A stretch of 41,260 nt of DNA from an uncultured Agathobaculum sp. (GCF_944384735.1 NZ_CALWUN010000015.1:1-41260), one strand, 5' to 3'. Shown: positions 6,945 to 15,274, numbered from the stretch's first letter. Made by a program: numbers and translations. The notes: generated from the sequence alone by a model not told the origin.

Positions 6945-8066
6945 ATGGAAAAAGCCAAGGTTTATTTTGCGGACTTCCGCACCACGCTGACGGAAAACCT
7001 GCAGCAGAAGCTGACCCGCCTGATGAAGGCCGCGGGCATGGACAGCATCGACTTCGACAAGAAATTCACCGCCATCAAAATCCATTTCGGTGAGCCGGGC
7101 AACCTCGCGTTCCTGCGCCCGAACTGGGCGAAGACGGTCGCGGACTTTGTCCGCGAGCGCGGCGGCAAGCCGTTCCTGACCGACTGCAACACGCTGTATG
7201 TCGGCGGGCGCAAGAACGCGCTCGACCATCTCGACTCGGCCTACCTCAACGGCTTTTCGCCGTTTTCCACCGGCTGCCATGTCATCATCGCGGACGGCCT
7301 CAAGGGCACGGACGAGGCCTACGTCCCGGTCGAGGGCGGCGAGTACATCAAGGAAGCCAAGATCGGGCAGGCCATCATGGATGCCGACGTCTTTATCTCG
7401 CTGACCCACTTCAAGGGGCACGAGGCGAGCGGCTTCGGCGGCTGTCTGAAGAACATCGGCATGGGCTGCGGCTCGCGCGCGGGAAAGATGGAGCAGCACA
7501 ACGCGGGCAAGCCCTATGTGCGGCAGAAGCACTGCATCGGCTGCGGCATGTGCACGCGCATCTGCGCGCACGACGCCATCACCATCACGGACGAAAAGGC
7601 CTCGATCAATCACGACAAGTGCGTCGGCTGCGGCCGCTGCATCGGCGTTTGCCCGATGGACGCGATCAGCTGCGGCTACGACGAGTCCAACATCGTGCTC
7701 AACCGCAAGATCGCGGAATACACCAAGGCGGTCGTCGACGGCCGCCCGTGCTTCCACATCTCGCTCGTCATCGACGTGTCGCCCAACTGCGACTGCCACG
7801 CGGAAAACGACGTCGCCATCGTGCCGAATATCGGCATGTTTGCCTCCTTCGACCCGGTCGCGCTCGACCAGGCGTGCGCAGACGCTGTCAACGCCGCGCC
7901 GGTCAACCCGGCGAGCCTGCTGTGCGACGAGACCGAGCACCACCACATCCACGACCCGGAGGACCATTTCCACGCCGTCCACCCGGACACCAACTGGCAG
8001 TCCGCGCTCGAGCACGCGGAAAAGCTGGGGCTGGGCACAAGGGAATACGAGCTGGTCAAAATCTGA
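6945..8066 (+). CDS. DUF362 domain protein with two [4Fe-4S] clusters
   Basis: 373 residues, cytoplasmic. The DUF362 domain spans about 1-190 and 240-350 (IKIHFGEPGN, TDCNTLY, HFKGHEASGFGG). A ferredoxin insert near 190-245 has two full CxxCxxCxxxC motifs: CIGCGMCTRIC and CVGCGRCIGVCP. A His-rich stretch (ETEHHHIHDPEDHFHAVH) near 320-340 is notable. DUF362 ferredoxins are widespread in anaerobes but their reaction is not established, so electron transfer is all that can be inferred. AAGGAAGGAA precedes ATG 6945. It is monocistronic, between its own promoter and a bidirectional terminator. Confidence 0.9.
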   Translation: MEKAKVYFADFRTTLTENLQQKLTRLMKAAGMDSIDFDKKFTAIKIHFGEPGNLAFLRPNWAKTVADFVRERGGKPFLTDCNTLYVGGRKNALDHLDSAYLNGFSPFSTGCHVIIADGLKGTDEAYVPVEGGEYIKEAKIGQAIMDADVFISLTHFKGHEASGFGGCLKNIGMGCGSRAGKMEQHNAGKPYVRQKHCIGCGMCTRICAHDAITITDEKASINHDKCVGCGRCIGVCPMDAISCGYDESNIVLNRKIAEYTKAVVDGRPCFHISLVIDVSPNCDCHAENDVAIVPNIGMFASFDPVALDQACADAVNAAPVNPASLLCDETEHHHIHDPEDHFHAVHPDTNWQSALEHAEKLGLGTREYELVKI

Positions 8067-8076
8067 CCCGGCGCAA

Positions 8077-8110
8077 TAGAAAAGGAGGGGCAAAAGCCCC
8101 TCCTTTTCTA
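8077..8110. terminator. Bidirectional terminator
   Basis: Fifteen-bp perfect stem TAGAAAAGGAGGGGC around loop AAAA, with a T-rich right arm on both strands, between the convergent DUF362 and DUF554 genes. Confidence 0.9.
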
Positions 8111-8116
8111 TTTGCG

Positions 8117-8863
8117 TCAGAGCGTGCCCAGCGCAGGGAAGAACCGCGCGAGCAGGAAGAACACGACCGGCAGCAGGATGGCGGGCAGCAGGTTGCCGAC
8201 CTTGACCTTTTTGTCGAACATCAGGTTGAAGCCGATGGCAAAAATCAGCACCGAGCCGATGCACGATACCTGCGTGATCAGCGCGTCGGTCAGCCACGGG
8301 CGGATAAACCGCGCCAGCAGCGTGATGCCGCCCTGATAGACCAGCAGCGTCAGCAGCGACAGGTAGACGCCCTTGCCGAGCGACGCGGCGAACACGACTG
8401 CGGCCACGCCGTCGAGCACGGCCTTGGCGATCAGGATGGACGGGTCGCCGTTCAGCCCATCCTCGAGCGCGCCGACGATCGCCATCGCGCCCACACAGAA
8501 CAGCAGCGACGCGGCGACAAAGCCCTCGACGAACTTGCCGTCCTCCCCGCTGCCCGCAAACCGGGTCTGGCACCACTGTCCAAAGCTGTTCAGATGCGCC
8601 TCGATATCGAGCGCTTCGCCGATGGCCGCGCCCAGCACCAGGCTGAGCACGAGCAGCATGGTGTGCTGGGTCGAAACCGTGCCGTCCGTCACCGTCAGCA
8701 GGCCGCTCATCGCGCCGCCGATGCCAATGAAAAACGTGCACAGGCCAAGCCCCTGCATAATGGTGGTTTCAAAGCGCCGCGGCAGCCCGCCCTTGAGCAA
8801 AACGCCGAGCGTGGTGCCTGCCGCGACCGTGCAGCAGTTGACAATGGTGCCGAGTCCGATCAT
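8117..8863 (-). CDS. DUF554 family membrane protein
   Basis: 248 residues with about seven hydrophobic segments. It begins MIGLGTIVNCCTVAAGTTLG, the usual DUF554 N-terminus (GTxxNxxxxxxGxxxG). Further family features are GLGLCTFFIGIGGAM, LVLGAAIGEALDIE, FVEGFVAASLLFCVGAMAIVGALEDG and IGFNLMFDKKVKVGN. Members include E. coli YqgA; a transport role is suspected but not shown. The ATG at 8863 follows AAGAGGGGTAAGG. It is a single-gene unit with a good promoter at 8906-8935. Confidence 0.9.
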   Translation of the reverse strand: MIGLGTIVNCCTVAAGTTLGVLLKGGLPRRFETTIMQGLGLCTFFIGIGGAMSGLLTVTDGTVSTQHTMLLVLSLVLGAAIGEALDIEAHLNSFGQWCQTRFAGSGEDGKFVEGFVAASLLFCVGAMAIVGALEDGLNGDPSILIAKAVLDGVAAVVFAASLGKGVYLSLLTLLVYQGGITLLARFIRPWLTDALITQVSCIGSVLIFAIGFNLMFDKKVKVGNLLPAILLPVVFFLLARFFPALGTL

Positions 8864-8905
8864 AGTGTGCCTTACCCCTCTTGATGCTTTAGTGTGCTAA
8901 ATTTC

Positions 8906-8935
8906 AGTATAAGGCAGCAACCGGACAAAAGTCAA
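8906..8935 (-). promoter_or_regulatory. Sigma-A promoter of the DUF554 gene
   Basis: Minus strand TTGACT, 18-base spacer, TATACT, about 43 bases before the ATG. Confidence 0.75.
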
Positions 8936-8956
8936 CTATTTTTGCAGGGGGACGGG

Positions 8957-9667
8957 TTAGACGCGGCTGCGGTACTCCTCCCATGCGGCAATGGCGGCGG
9001 TGACCGCGGTGCAGCCCAGGAAGATCACCCAGCCCGGATGCCACAGGTCAAAAAATACGCCGATGCATACATAGATGGCCGCTGCGGCCGGATAGGCGAT
9101 CGAGGCGAACAGCGTGCTCACCGGGTGTTCCTTTTCGTCGTCGGCGGCCTTGCCGTCCCCGTCGTCCTCGCAGCCAAGGCCATACAGCGCGCGGTAGTAG
9201 TCATCCTTGCGGACGGACAGGATGCACAGCGCCACGCCTGCCGCAATCATCACGAAGAACAGGAAGGTGCCGGGCGCCTCCAGATGCAGTGTGTCCTCGA
9301 AAAATGCGCAGGTGAATGGCGCAAGGATGAACAGTGCGACCGCCGCCGCGATCATCGCGTGCTTGCGCGTCTGGTAGCGGCCGTATTCCTGCGCGACGGC
9401 AGGGTCGGGCTGTGTGGCGGCGGATGCGGGCCTTCCGTCGCCGGTCCGGGACTGTCCTGCCAAACCGAACATATCCCGCAGCTCCTCCGCCGAGCCGATG
9501 GACGCGATGACCAGCCCAGTCGCTTCGGCTTCGTTTTTGCCTTCCTCCAACAGGGCCTGATATCTTTCCTCCAAATTTGCCAGCATATCCGCCTTGACGC
9601 GCTGCGCCTCCGCAGTTTGGGGCAATGCGGCGAACAAAGCGTCTATATAGTTACGAATCGCTTCCAT
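8957..9667 (-). CDS. PadR-partner membrane protein (permease prefix/DUF1700-like)
   Basis: 236 residues. The N-terminal 70 residues are a soluble helical domain (IRNYIDALFAALP, then VKADMLANLEERYQALLEEG, then ATGLVIASIGSAEEL), matching the DUF1700/permease-prefix domain that commonly travels with PadR regulators. Four membrane segments follow (about 103-123, 132-150, 183-210, 214-232) with a charged cytoplasmic loop. The ATG at 9667 lies inside the end of padR: the two genes overlap by 17 bases, so translation is probably coupled. The prefix domain may let this protein sense or bind PadR. Its transport role, if any, is unknown. Confidence 0.8.
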   Translation of the reverse strand: MEAIRNYIDALFAALPQTAEAQRVKADMLANLEERYQALLEEGKNEAEATGLVIASIGSAEELRDMFGLAGQSRTGDGRPASAATQPDPAVAQEYGRYQTRKHAMIAAAVALFILAPFTCAFFEDTLHLEAPGTFLFFVMIAAGVALCILSVRKDDYYRALYGLGCEDDGDGKAADDEKEHPVSTLFASIAYPAAAAIYVCIGVFFDLWHPGWVIFLGCTAVTAAIAAWEEYRSRV

Positions 9668-9998
9668 TTCCCTGCTCCTCCCTTGCAAAACGGTCGACGA
9701 CAGTCTTGAGCACGCGCCATTCCGCGCATTTGGCGGCGTAAGCGCGGTGCCCGTCGTCCGTGATGGTGTAATAGGTGCGCGGCCGTCCCTGCGTCTCACT
9801 GCCCTGATAGGGCGCGATATACCCCTGCTTTTCCAGCCGCCCGAACGCGGAATACAATGTGGTTTCCTTGATCGGGTACTCGCCGCCGCTGCGGCGCTCG
9901 ATCTCGCGCGAGATAGCGTACCCATACGAATCGCCCTCGCACAGCAGGCACAGGATCAGCATATCGTTATAGCCGCGCATCACGTCGCTGCCCAGCAT
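9651..9998 (-). CDS. PadR family transcriptional regulator
   Basis: 115 residues. The winged helix runs from MLILCLLCEGDSYGYAIS through GGEYPIKETTLYSAFGRLEKQG to ETQGRPRTYYTITDDGHR, the classic PadR signature (SYGYEI, TLYxxLxRLExxG, GRPRKYYxLT). A short C-terminal helix serves dimerisation. The ATG at 9998 follows CAGGGGG; upstream in-frame starts lack a ribosome site and overlap the promoter. It probably represses its own two-gene operon through the inverted repeat at 10047-10066. Confidence 0.92.
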   Translation of the reverse strand: MLGSDVMRGYNDMLILCLLCEGDSYGYAISREIERRSGGEYPIKETTLYSAFGRLEKQGYIAPYQGSETQGRPRTYYTITDDGHRAYAAKCAEWRVLKTVVDRFAREEQGNGSDS

Positions 9999-10032
9999 GT
10001 CGCACCCCCTGTCTACTGTATCTGATGGGGTA

Positions 10033-10066
10033 ATCATACCATAATTACTACGACAGGTCAAGTAGT
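10033..10066 (-). promoter_or_regulatory. padR promoter with overlapping PadR operator
   Basis: Minus strand TTGACC (10056-10061), 17-base spacer, TATGAT (10033-10038). The inverted repeat ACTAC, 10 bases, GTAGT (10047-10066) covers the -35 box, a natural site for PadR autorepression. Confidence 0.7.
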
Positions 10067-10126
10067 TTGCCCGGCAATGCGCCGTGTCCGCCCAAGAACA
10101 ATGCAGCGGTTTTCTTCAGAATTCTT

Positions 10127-10167
10127 AAGGTTGGCTGAAGCAAGGCTGAACAAAGCCGGTTTATCAT
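10127..10167 (+). promoter_or_regulatory. Promoter of the lipoprotein/dlt-like operon with direct repeats
   Basis: GGCTGAA occurs at 10133-10139 and 10144-10150, one 11-base turn apart and preceded by TTAAGGTT. This is the layout of OmpR-family response-regulator sites. A -10 box TATCAT lies at 10162-10167. No good -35 is visible at the right distance, consistent with an activated promoter. No two-component genes are in this window. Confidence 0.45.
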
Positions 10168-10219
10168 AGCATCATCAACCAACCACCCCCTGAAAAAACA
10201 AAGCAAAGGAGCAATACCC

Positions 10220-10717
10220 ATGACGATCACTTCCCGTAACGCCGCCAAAGGCGCGGCCGCCCTGTCCCTCGCTATGCTGCTGGCGCTGCCCGCGCTGACC
10301 GGCTGCTCGATGGACAAGCCTCAGGCAGACGATCAGCAGCCCGAGGCCACCCAGTCGCAGAACGCAGCGACCGATCAGGCCGAGCCCAAGGCGGGCGTAA
10401 AGACCCCGGCCACCACCGGCGCGGCCTCCAAGCAGACCGATACCGCCGCGCAGGACACGGCCAAAGCCGACGCTAAGACCGACACCAAGACGGATACCAA
10501 GGCTGCCGCAGGCGCCTCGGACAAGGCCGGCGCCAAGACCTCTGCCAAGGCGGCGGTCAAGTCCAACACCAAGACTTCGGCCAAGGCCAACACCAAGACT
10601 TCGGCCAAGGCCAACACCAAGGCTTCGACCAAGTCCGGCAAGAAGGCTGCGGTCAAGACCGCGCCCAAGACGTCTGCCAAGCGCGCCTCCACCCCGCAGG
10701 GCACTGCCAAGAAGTAA
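10220..10717 (+). CDS. Lys/Ala/Thr-rich lipoprotein heading the dlt-like operon
   Basis: 165 residues. A signal peptide of about 28 residues ends in lipobox LTGC, so the Cys near 29 should be lipidated and the protein held on the outer membrane face. The rest is low complexity: first acidic and Gln-rich (about 30-55), then strongly basic with repeated units such as NTKTSAKA, resembling a histone-H1-like tail. No folded domain is evident. AAAGGAG precedes ATG 10220. The stop lies only 24 bases before the adenylation enzyme with no terminator, so it is the first gene of that operon. A cationic wall-spanning tether is an inference. Confidence 0.85.
   Translation: MTITSRNAAKGAAALSLAMLLALPALTGCSMDKPQADDQQPEATQSQNAATDQAEPKAGVKTPATTGAASKQTDTAAQDTAKADAKTDTKTDTKAAAGASDKAGAKTSAKAAVKSNTKTSAKANTKTSAKANTKASTKSGKKAAVKTAPKTSAKRASTPQGTAKK
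10565..10630 (+). repeat. 24-bp tandem repeat in lipoprotein gene
   Basis: Unit AACACCAAGACTTCGGCCAA plus GGCC, two exact copies (10565-10588, 10589-10612) and a diverged third. It encodes NTKTSAKA, so repeat number can change without frameshift. Confidence 0.85.
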
Positions 10718-10741
10718 GCCCGCCCAGGAAAGGACGCCTGC

Positions 10742-12259
10742 ATGACCAACGTACTGGAATTTTTAGAACGTACCGCCGCCGTCCGGCCGGACAAGACAGC
10801 CGTGGTCGACGAAACCGGCGCGGACAGCTTTGATATGCTGCTGTGCCGCAGCAAACGCTGCGGCACAGCGCTGGCCGCGCACGTCACGCCCGGCGCGCCG
10901 GTGCCCATCCTGCTGGAAAAAGGCAGGACGGCGCTGTACGCCATGTTCGGCGCGGTGTATGCGGGCGGGTTTTATGTCCCGCTGTCGCCCGCGCTGCCGC
11001 AGCCGCGGCTCGAACAGATCCTCTCGGTCGCGCAGGCGTCCTGCCTTGTCACCGACCGTGCGCACGCCGCACAGGCCGCGTCCCTTGCAGGCGCGGGCCG
11101 CGTGCTGCTGGTCGAGGAGCTGCTCGAAACCGCGCCGGACGCCGGACGGCTTGCCGCCATCCGCCGCCGCGCGACCGACGGCGACCCGCTTTACTGCAAC
11201 TTCACCTCGGGTTCGACCGGCACGCCCAAGGGCGTGGTGGTCAGCCACCGCGGCGTGCTCGACTTCATCCCGCGCTTTGCCGGCCTGTTCGGCTTTGCCG
11301 ATGCCGATGTGATCGGCAATCAGGCGCCGCTTGACTTTGACGTGTCGGTCAAGGACGTGTACACCGCGCTGCTCACCGGCGCGACGCTCGTGCTCATCCC
11401 GCGCGCGCTGTTCTCGCAGCCCGGCGCGCTGATGGATTTCCTGTGCGCGCACCGCGTGACCGCGCTGACCTGGGCGGTATCCGCGCTGTGTCTGGTATCC
11501 GCCTTCCATGGGCTGGACTACCGCACGCCTGAAACGGTGAACAAGGTGCTGTTCAGCGGCGAGGTCATGCCGCCCAAGCACCTGCGCGCGTGGATGGAGC
11601 GCCTGCCGGACGCAGCATTCGTCAACCTGTACGGCCCGACCGAAATCACCTGCAATTGCACCTACCATAGGATAGAGAGGGAACGCAATTATGATACCGG
11701 CATCCCGCTGGGCACGGCCTTTCCCAACCGGTGCGTGTTCCTGCTGGATGACGACGGCCATGAGGTCACCGCGCCCGGGCAGGCGGGCGAAATCTGCGTC
11801 AGCGGCGCGTCGCTCGGTCTGGGCTACTACAACGCCCCGGAACAGACCCGTGCGGCGTTCGTCCAGCATCCGGACAACCGCCGCTACTTGCAGCCCATCT
11901 ACCGCACGGGCGACCGCGGCCAGTGGAACGACCGGGGCGAGCTGTGCTTCCTCGGGCGGAAGGACTTCCAGATCAAACACATGGGGCACCGCATCGAGCT
12001 CGAGGAGATCGAGCGCGCGGCGCAGCAGGCCGACGGCGTCGACCGTTTCTGCTGCGTGTTCGACGCGGAGCGCGAGCGTTTGCACGGGTTTTACACCGGC
12101 GCGGCCGAACCCGCCGCCGTCCGGCGCGCGCTGGCCGCGCGCCTGCCCGCCTACATGCTGCCGCGCACCTTTGCGCCGCTTACCCGGCTGCCCATCACGC
12201 AAAACGGCAAGGCCGACCGCAAAGCATTGCTCGCCCTTGCCAGAAAGGAATCGCCATGA
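10742..12259 (+). CDS. DltA-like amino-acid adenylating enzyme
   Basis: 505-residue stand-alone adenylation domain, the size of DltA. It activates an amino acid with ATP and loads it on the operon's carrier protein. Motifs are FTSGSTGTPKG (P-loop, about 154-164), NQAPLDFDVSVKD (about 193-205), FSGEVMPP, NLYGPTE (about 295-301), YRTGD (near 387) and NGKADRK (catalytic Lys near 494). The segment ITCNCTYHR directly after YGPTE differs from textbook D-Ala ligases, so the substrate may not be D-alanine. AGGAAAGGA precedes the ATG. The stop overlaps the decarboxylase start (ATGA). Cytoplasmic. The family is certain; the substrate is open. Confidence 0.88.
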   Translation: MTNVLEFLERTAAVRPDKTAVVDETGADSFDMLLCRSKRCGTALAAHVTPGAPVPILLEKGRTALYAMFGAVYAGGFYVPLSPALPQPRLEQILSVAQASCLVTDRAHAAQAASLAGAGRVLLVEELLETAPDAGRLAAIRRRATDGDPLYCNFTSGSTGTPKGVVVSHRGVLDFIPRFAGLFGFADADVIGNQAPLDFDVSVKDVYTALLTGATLVLIPRALFSQPGALMDFLCAHRVTALTWAVSALCLVSAFHGLDYRTPETVNKVLFSGEVMPPKHLRAWMERLPDAAFVNLYGPTEITCNCTYHRIERERNYDTGIPLGTAFPNRCVFLLDDDGHEVTAPGQAGEICVSGASLGLGYYNAPEQTRAAFVQHPDNRRYLQPIYRTGDRGQWNDRGELCFLGRKDFQIKHMGHRIELEEIERAAQQADGVDRFCCVFDAERERLHGFYTGAAEPAAVRRALAARLPAYMLPRTFAPLTRLPITQNGKADRKALLALARKESP

Positions 12260-13509
12260 ATGAACAGAAAATAGAATCCCTCTGCGCGCTGTACGGCACG
12301 CCGCTCTATGTGTTCGACGTGCCCGCGCTGCACGCGCGCGTGGCGCAGCTGCGCCGCAGCCTGCCCGACCACGTCAGCCTGTGCTACGCCGTCAAGGCCA
12401 ACCCCTTCCTTGTCCGCGAGCTGTGCGGGCAGGTCGAACGCTTCGAGATCTGCTCCCCCGGCGAGGCGGCCGTCTGCCACCGCCTGGGCGTGCCCGCAGA
12501 GACACAGGTGATTTCCGGCGTGTACAAAACCGCGACCGATATCAGCCGGATGCTCCAGCATCCAAACGGCCCGCGGCTGTTCACCGTCGAATCCGAACGG
12601 CAGTTCGTGCTGCTCGGGCGACTGTCCGCGCGCCACCGCGTGCCTATCCGCGTGCTGCTGCGCGTGGGGGCGGGCAGCCAGTTCGGCATGGACGAGGCCG
12701 AGATCGTGCAGCTGCTGCGCCGCCGCACCGATTACCCCTATCTGGATATCATCGGCCTGCAATATTTCTCCGGCACGCAGAAGGCGTCGGTCAAACGCCT
12801 GAAGCGCGAGCTGGAATCGCTCGACGCCTTCGCCCGTTCGCTGCGCGACGAAATGGGCTTTACCGTGCATGAGCTGGAATTCGGCCCCGGATTTCCCGTG
12901 CCGTACTTCACGCCCGACGCCTTTGACGAGCAAGCCTTTTTCGCGGACTTTTCCGCGCTGCTGGACGGCCTGCGCTGCGGCGCGCACGTCACGCTCGAGC
13001 TGGGCCGCAGCATTGCCGCCTCGTGCGGCACCTACCTGACCCGCGTGGTCGATATTAAGCGCAGCCGCGGGCAGAACTATGCCATTCTGGACGGCGGCAT
13101 GCACCATCTGGCCTATTACGGGCAGCAGCTCGGCATGCACACGCCGCCCTGCCGCCCCTACCCGTCGCGGCGCGGTAAGGCCCAGCCGTGGAACCTGTGC
13201 GGCGCGTTGTGCACGGTCAACGACATCCTCGCCAAGCAGCTGCCCGTGGCCGGGCTGAAATGCGGCGACCTGTTCGCCTTTGAAAATGCCGGCGCCTACT
13301 GCATGACCGAGGGTATCTCGCTCTTCCTCAGCCGCGCGCTGCCGCCCGTCGTGCTGCTGCAGCAGGGCGGCGCGACCCAGCTGGTGCGCGAGGCGCTGCC
13401 CACCGATACGCTCAACACCCCCTGCTACGAAAGGACGATCTATTATGGAAAAACTGCTTGCTATTCTGGAGTCGCTCCAGCCCGGCGTGGATTACGCCAC
13501 CTGCCATGA
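12256..13509 (+). CDS. Fold-type III PLP decarboxylase (LysA/BtrK-like) in dlt-like operon
   Basis: 417 residues of the diaminopimelate/ornithine decarboxylase family. The PLP lysine lies in CYAVKAN (Lys near 47). The phosphate-binding region reads ELEFGPGFPVPY (near 206-217, GPG where LysA has GGG), followed by ELGRSIAASCG (near 248). The catalytic pair is CxxxD in GALCTVNDIL (Cys near 319). The usual HIGSQ is YFSGTQ (about 170-175), so the His that stacks on PLP is Phe. The gene lies between the adenylation enzyme (4-base overlap) and the carrier protein (65-base overlap). By precedent of BtrK in butirosin synthesis it may act on a carrier-bound amino acid. A free-substrate decarboxylase is the alternative. 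Confidence 0.85.
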   Translation: MNEQKIESLCALYGTPLYVFDVPALHARVAQLRRSLPDHVSLCYAVKANPFLVRELCGQVERFEICSPGEAAVCHRLGVPAETQVISGVYKTATDISRMLQHPNGPRLFTVESERQFVLLGRLSARHRVPIRVLLRVGAGSQFGMDEAEIVQLLRRRTDYPYLDIIGLQYFSGTQKASVKRLKRELESLDAFARSLRDEMGFTVHELEFGPGFPVPYFTPDAFDEQAFFADFSALLDGLRCGAHVTLELGRSIAASCGTYLTRVVDIKRSRGQNYAILDGGMHHLAYYGQQLGMHTPPCRPYPSRRGKAQPWNLCGALCTVNDILAKQLPVAGLKCGDLFAFENAGAYCMTEGISLFLSRALPPVVLLQQGGATQLVREALPTDTLNTPCYERTIYYGKTACYSGVAPARRGLRHLP

Positions 13510-13675
13510 CCTGATCGACGCGCACTACCTCGACTCGCTGACCACCCTCGCGCTGGTCGCCGAGCTGGAGGAGGCGTTCGACGTGACCATTCCGACCGTC
13601 GAGATCATCCCGGCCAACTTCAATTCCGCCGAGGCCATGTGGACGATGGTCGTCCGTTTACAGGAGGAAGGGTAA
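13445..13675 (+). CDS. Acyl/aminoacyl carrier protein, DltC-like
   Basis: 76 residues, the length of DltC. The phosphopantetheine site is Ser near 31 in HYLDSLTT. Further features are helix 2-3 VAELEEAFDVTIP and the C-terminal IPANFNSAEAMWTMV, close to the IxPxNFxSxxxM ending of D-Ala carrier proteins. The ATG at 13445 lies inside the end of the decarboxylase gene in another frame (65-base overlap), preceded by GAAAGGA. It should receive the amino acid from the adenylating enzyme and present it to the decarboxylase and MBOAT protein. Confidence 0.9.
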   Translation: MEKLLAILESLQPGVDYATCHDLIDAHYLDSLTTLALVAELEEAFDVTIPTVEIIPANFNSAEAMWTMVVRLQEEG

Positions 13676-13681
13676 GACGCT

Positions 13682-15274
13682 ATGACATCCTACTGCTCGC
13701 TGCTGTATCTGGCCGTGTTCCTTCCCGCGGTGGTGCTTATCCACCGCATCCTGCCGCAGCGCCTGCGCTGGGCAGCGCTGCTGGCAGCCAGCTACGCCTT
13801 TTTCTGGTCGGTCAGTGGCAAGCTGCTGGTGTTTTTGCTGTTATCCACCGTATCCATCCACCATTTCGGGCTGTGGCTGACCGTCGAGCAGCAGTCGCGC
13901 GACAACCAGCTCGCCTCTGCCGCGCCCCCCGACCGCAAGAAGATCCGGCAGCGCTTTACGCGCCGCCTGCGTGCCATCCTGCTGCTGGCCGTGCTGGTGC
14001 AGGCCGGCACACTGCTCACCCTCAAGTACGCGGCGTTTTTCAGCACCAACCTCAACCACCTGCTGAACGCGCTGCGGCTGCCGGTTAACGTTCCCGTACC
14101 GTCCTTCCTGCTGCCGATCGGCATTTCGTTTTACACCTTGCAGGCGGTCTCCTACCTGACCGACGTCTACCGCGGCGCCATCCGCGCCGACCGCAATCTG
14201 GCGCGGCTCATGCTCTTCCTCGGCTTTTTCCCGCAGATCATGGAGGGGCCGATCTGCCGCTACGGGCAGACCGCTGACCAGCTGTGGGCAGGGCGTCCGG
14301 TCACCTGGCAGGGGCTGACGTTCGGCATGCAGCGCATCCTGTACGGCATGATCAAAAAGATCGTCATCGCCGACCGGCTCAATTTGCTCATCAAAACTGT
14401 TTTCAACGACTATACCAACTTTTCCGGCGGCATCATCGCGCTGGCCACGGTGTGCTACACCTGTCAGCTTTACATGGACTTCTCCGGCACGATGGACGTC
14501 GTGATCGGCAGCGCCGAAATCTTCGGCGTGCGCCTGCCGGAAAATTTCCGCCAGCCGTTCTTCTCCCGCTCGATCTCGGAATTCTGGCAGCGCTGGCACA
14601 TTTCGCTCGGCGCATGGCTCAAGGACTATGTGTTCTACCCGCTTTCCATGTCCGGCCCGCTCAAAAAGCTGACCGGTGCGGCGCGCCGCCGTCTGGGCAA
14701 CCACTACGGCCCGCTGATATCCGGCACGGTCGCGCTGGGCGTGGTCTGGCTGCTCAACGGCCTGTGGCACGGCGCAGGCTGGCACTATCTGTTTTTCGGC
14801 TTCTACCACTTCGTGCTCATCCTCGCAGGCAGCCTGTTTGAGCCGGTTGCCCAGCGGCTGACCGCCTTCCTGCACATCGACCGCACCTGCCTGCCCTACC
14901 GCATCTTCCAGACCGTGCGCACCGCGCTGCTGGTCTGCGTGGGCGAACTGTTCTTCCGCGCCAACGGCCTGCGCGCCGGGCTTGCCATGTTCCGCACAAT
15001 GGTGACCGATTTTTCGGTCGAGCCGTTTGTCAACGGCGGCTTCCTGTCGCTCGGCATGGACAAGTATGACTTTTTCATCACGCTGGTCGCGGTCGGGCTG
15101 GTGTTCGCCGTCGGGCTGCTGCGCGAGCGGGGCCTCAGCCTGCGCGAGGCGGTCGCGCAGCGCCCGCTGGCCGTGCGCTGGCCGGTCTACTACGCTGCCT
15201 TTCTCTTTCTGGTGATTTTCGGCGCATACGGCGTCGGCTATGTGCCGGTCGACCCGATCTACGCCGCATTTTAA
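13682..15274 (+). CDS. MBOAT acyltransferase, DltB/AlgI-like
   Basis: 530 residues, polytopic (about 11 hydrophobic segments). MBOAT signatures are PIGISFYTLQAVSYL (about 138), QIMEGPICRYG, MDFSGTMDVVIG, SISEFWQRWHISLGAWLKDYVFYPL (about 297-322), and the catalytic His in NGLWHGAGWHYLFFG (near 360). It is expected to move the activated group from carrier protein to an acceptor outside the membrane, as DltB does for D-alanine. It starts 6 bases after the carrier protein gene with AGGAGGAAGG upstream. Confidence 0.92.
   Translation: MTSYCSLLYLAVFLPAVVLIHRILPQRLRWAALLAASYAFFWSVSGKLLVFLLLSTVSIHHFGLWLTVEQQSRDNQLASAAPPDRKKIRQRFTRRLRAILLLAVLVQAGTLLTLKYAAFFSTNLNHLLNALRLPVNVPVPSFLLPIGISFYTLQAVSYLTDVYRGAIRADRNLARLMLFLGFFPQIMEGPICRYGQTADQLWAGRPVTWQGLTFGMQRILYGMIKKIVIADRLNLLIKTVFNDYTNFSGGIIALATVCYTCQLYMDFSGTMDVVIGSAEIFGVRLPENFRQPFFSRSISEFWQRWHISLGAWLKDYVFYPLSMSGPLKKLTGAARRRLGNHYGPLISGTVALGVVWLLNGLWHGAGWHYLFFGFYHFVLILAGSLFEPVAQRLTAFLHIDRTCLPYRIFQTVRTALLVCVGELFFRANGLRAGLAMFRTMVTDFSVEPFVNGGFLSLGMDKYDFFITLVAVGLVFAVGLLRERGLSLREAVAQRPLAVRWPVYYAAFLFLVIFGAYGVGYVPVDPIYAAF

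Noticed and set aside
8957-9925. 322-codon reading of the PadR-partner gene starting at 9925
   Set aside because: The extra 86 codons lie in another frame of padR, are Arg/Ser-rich and lack a start site; ATG 9667 fits the family N-terminus.
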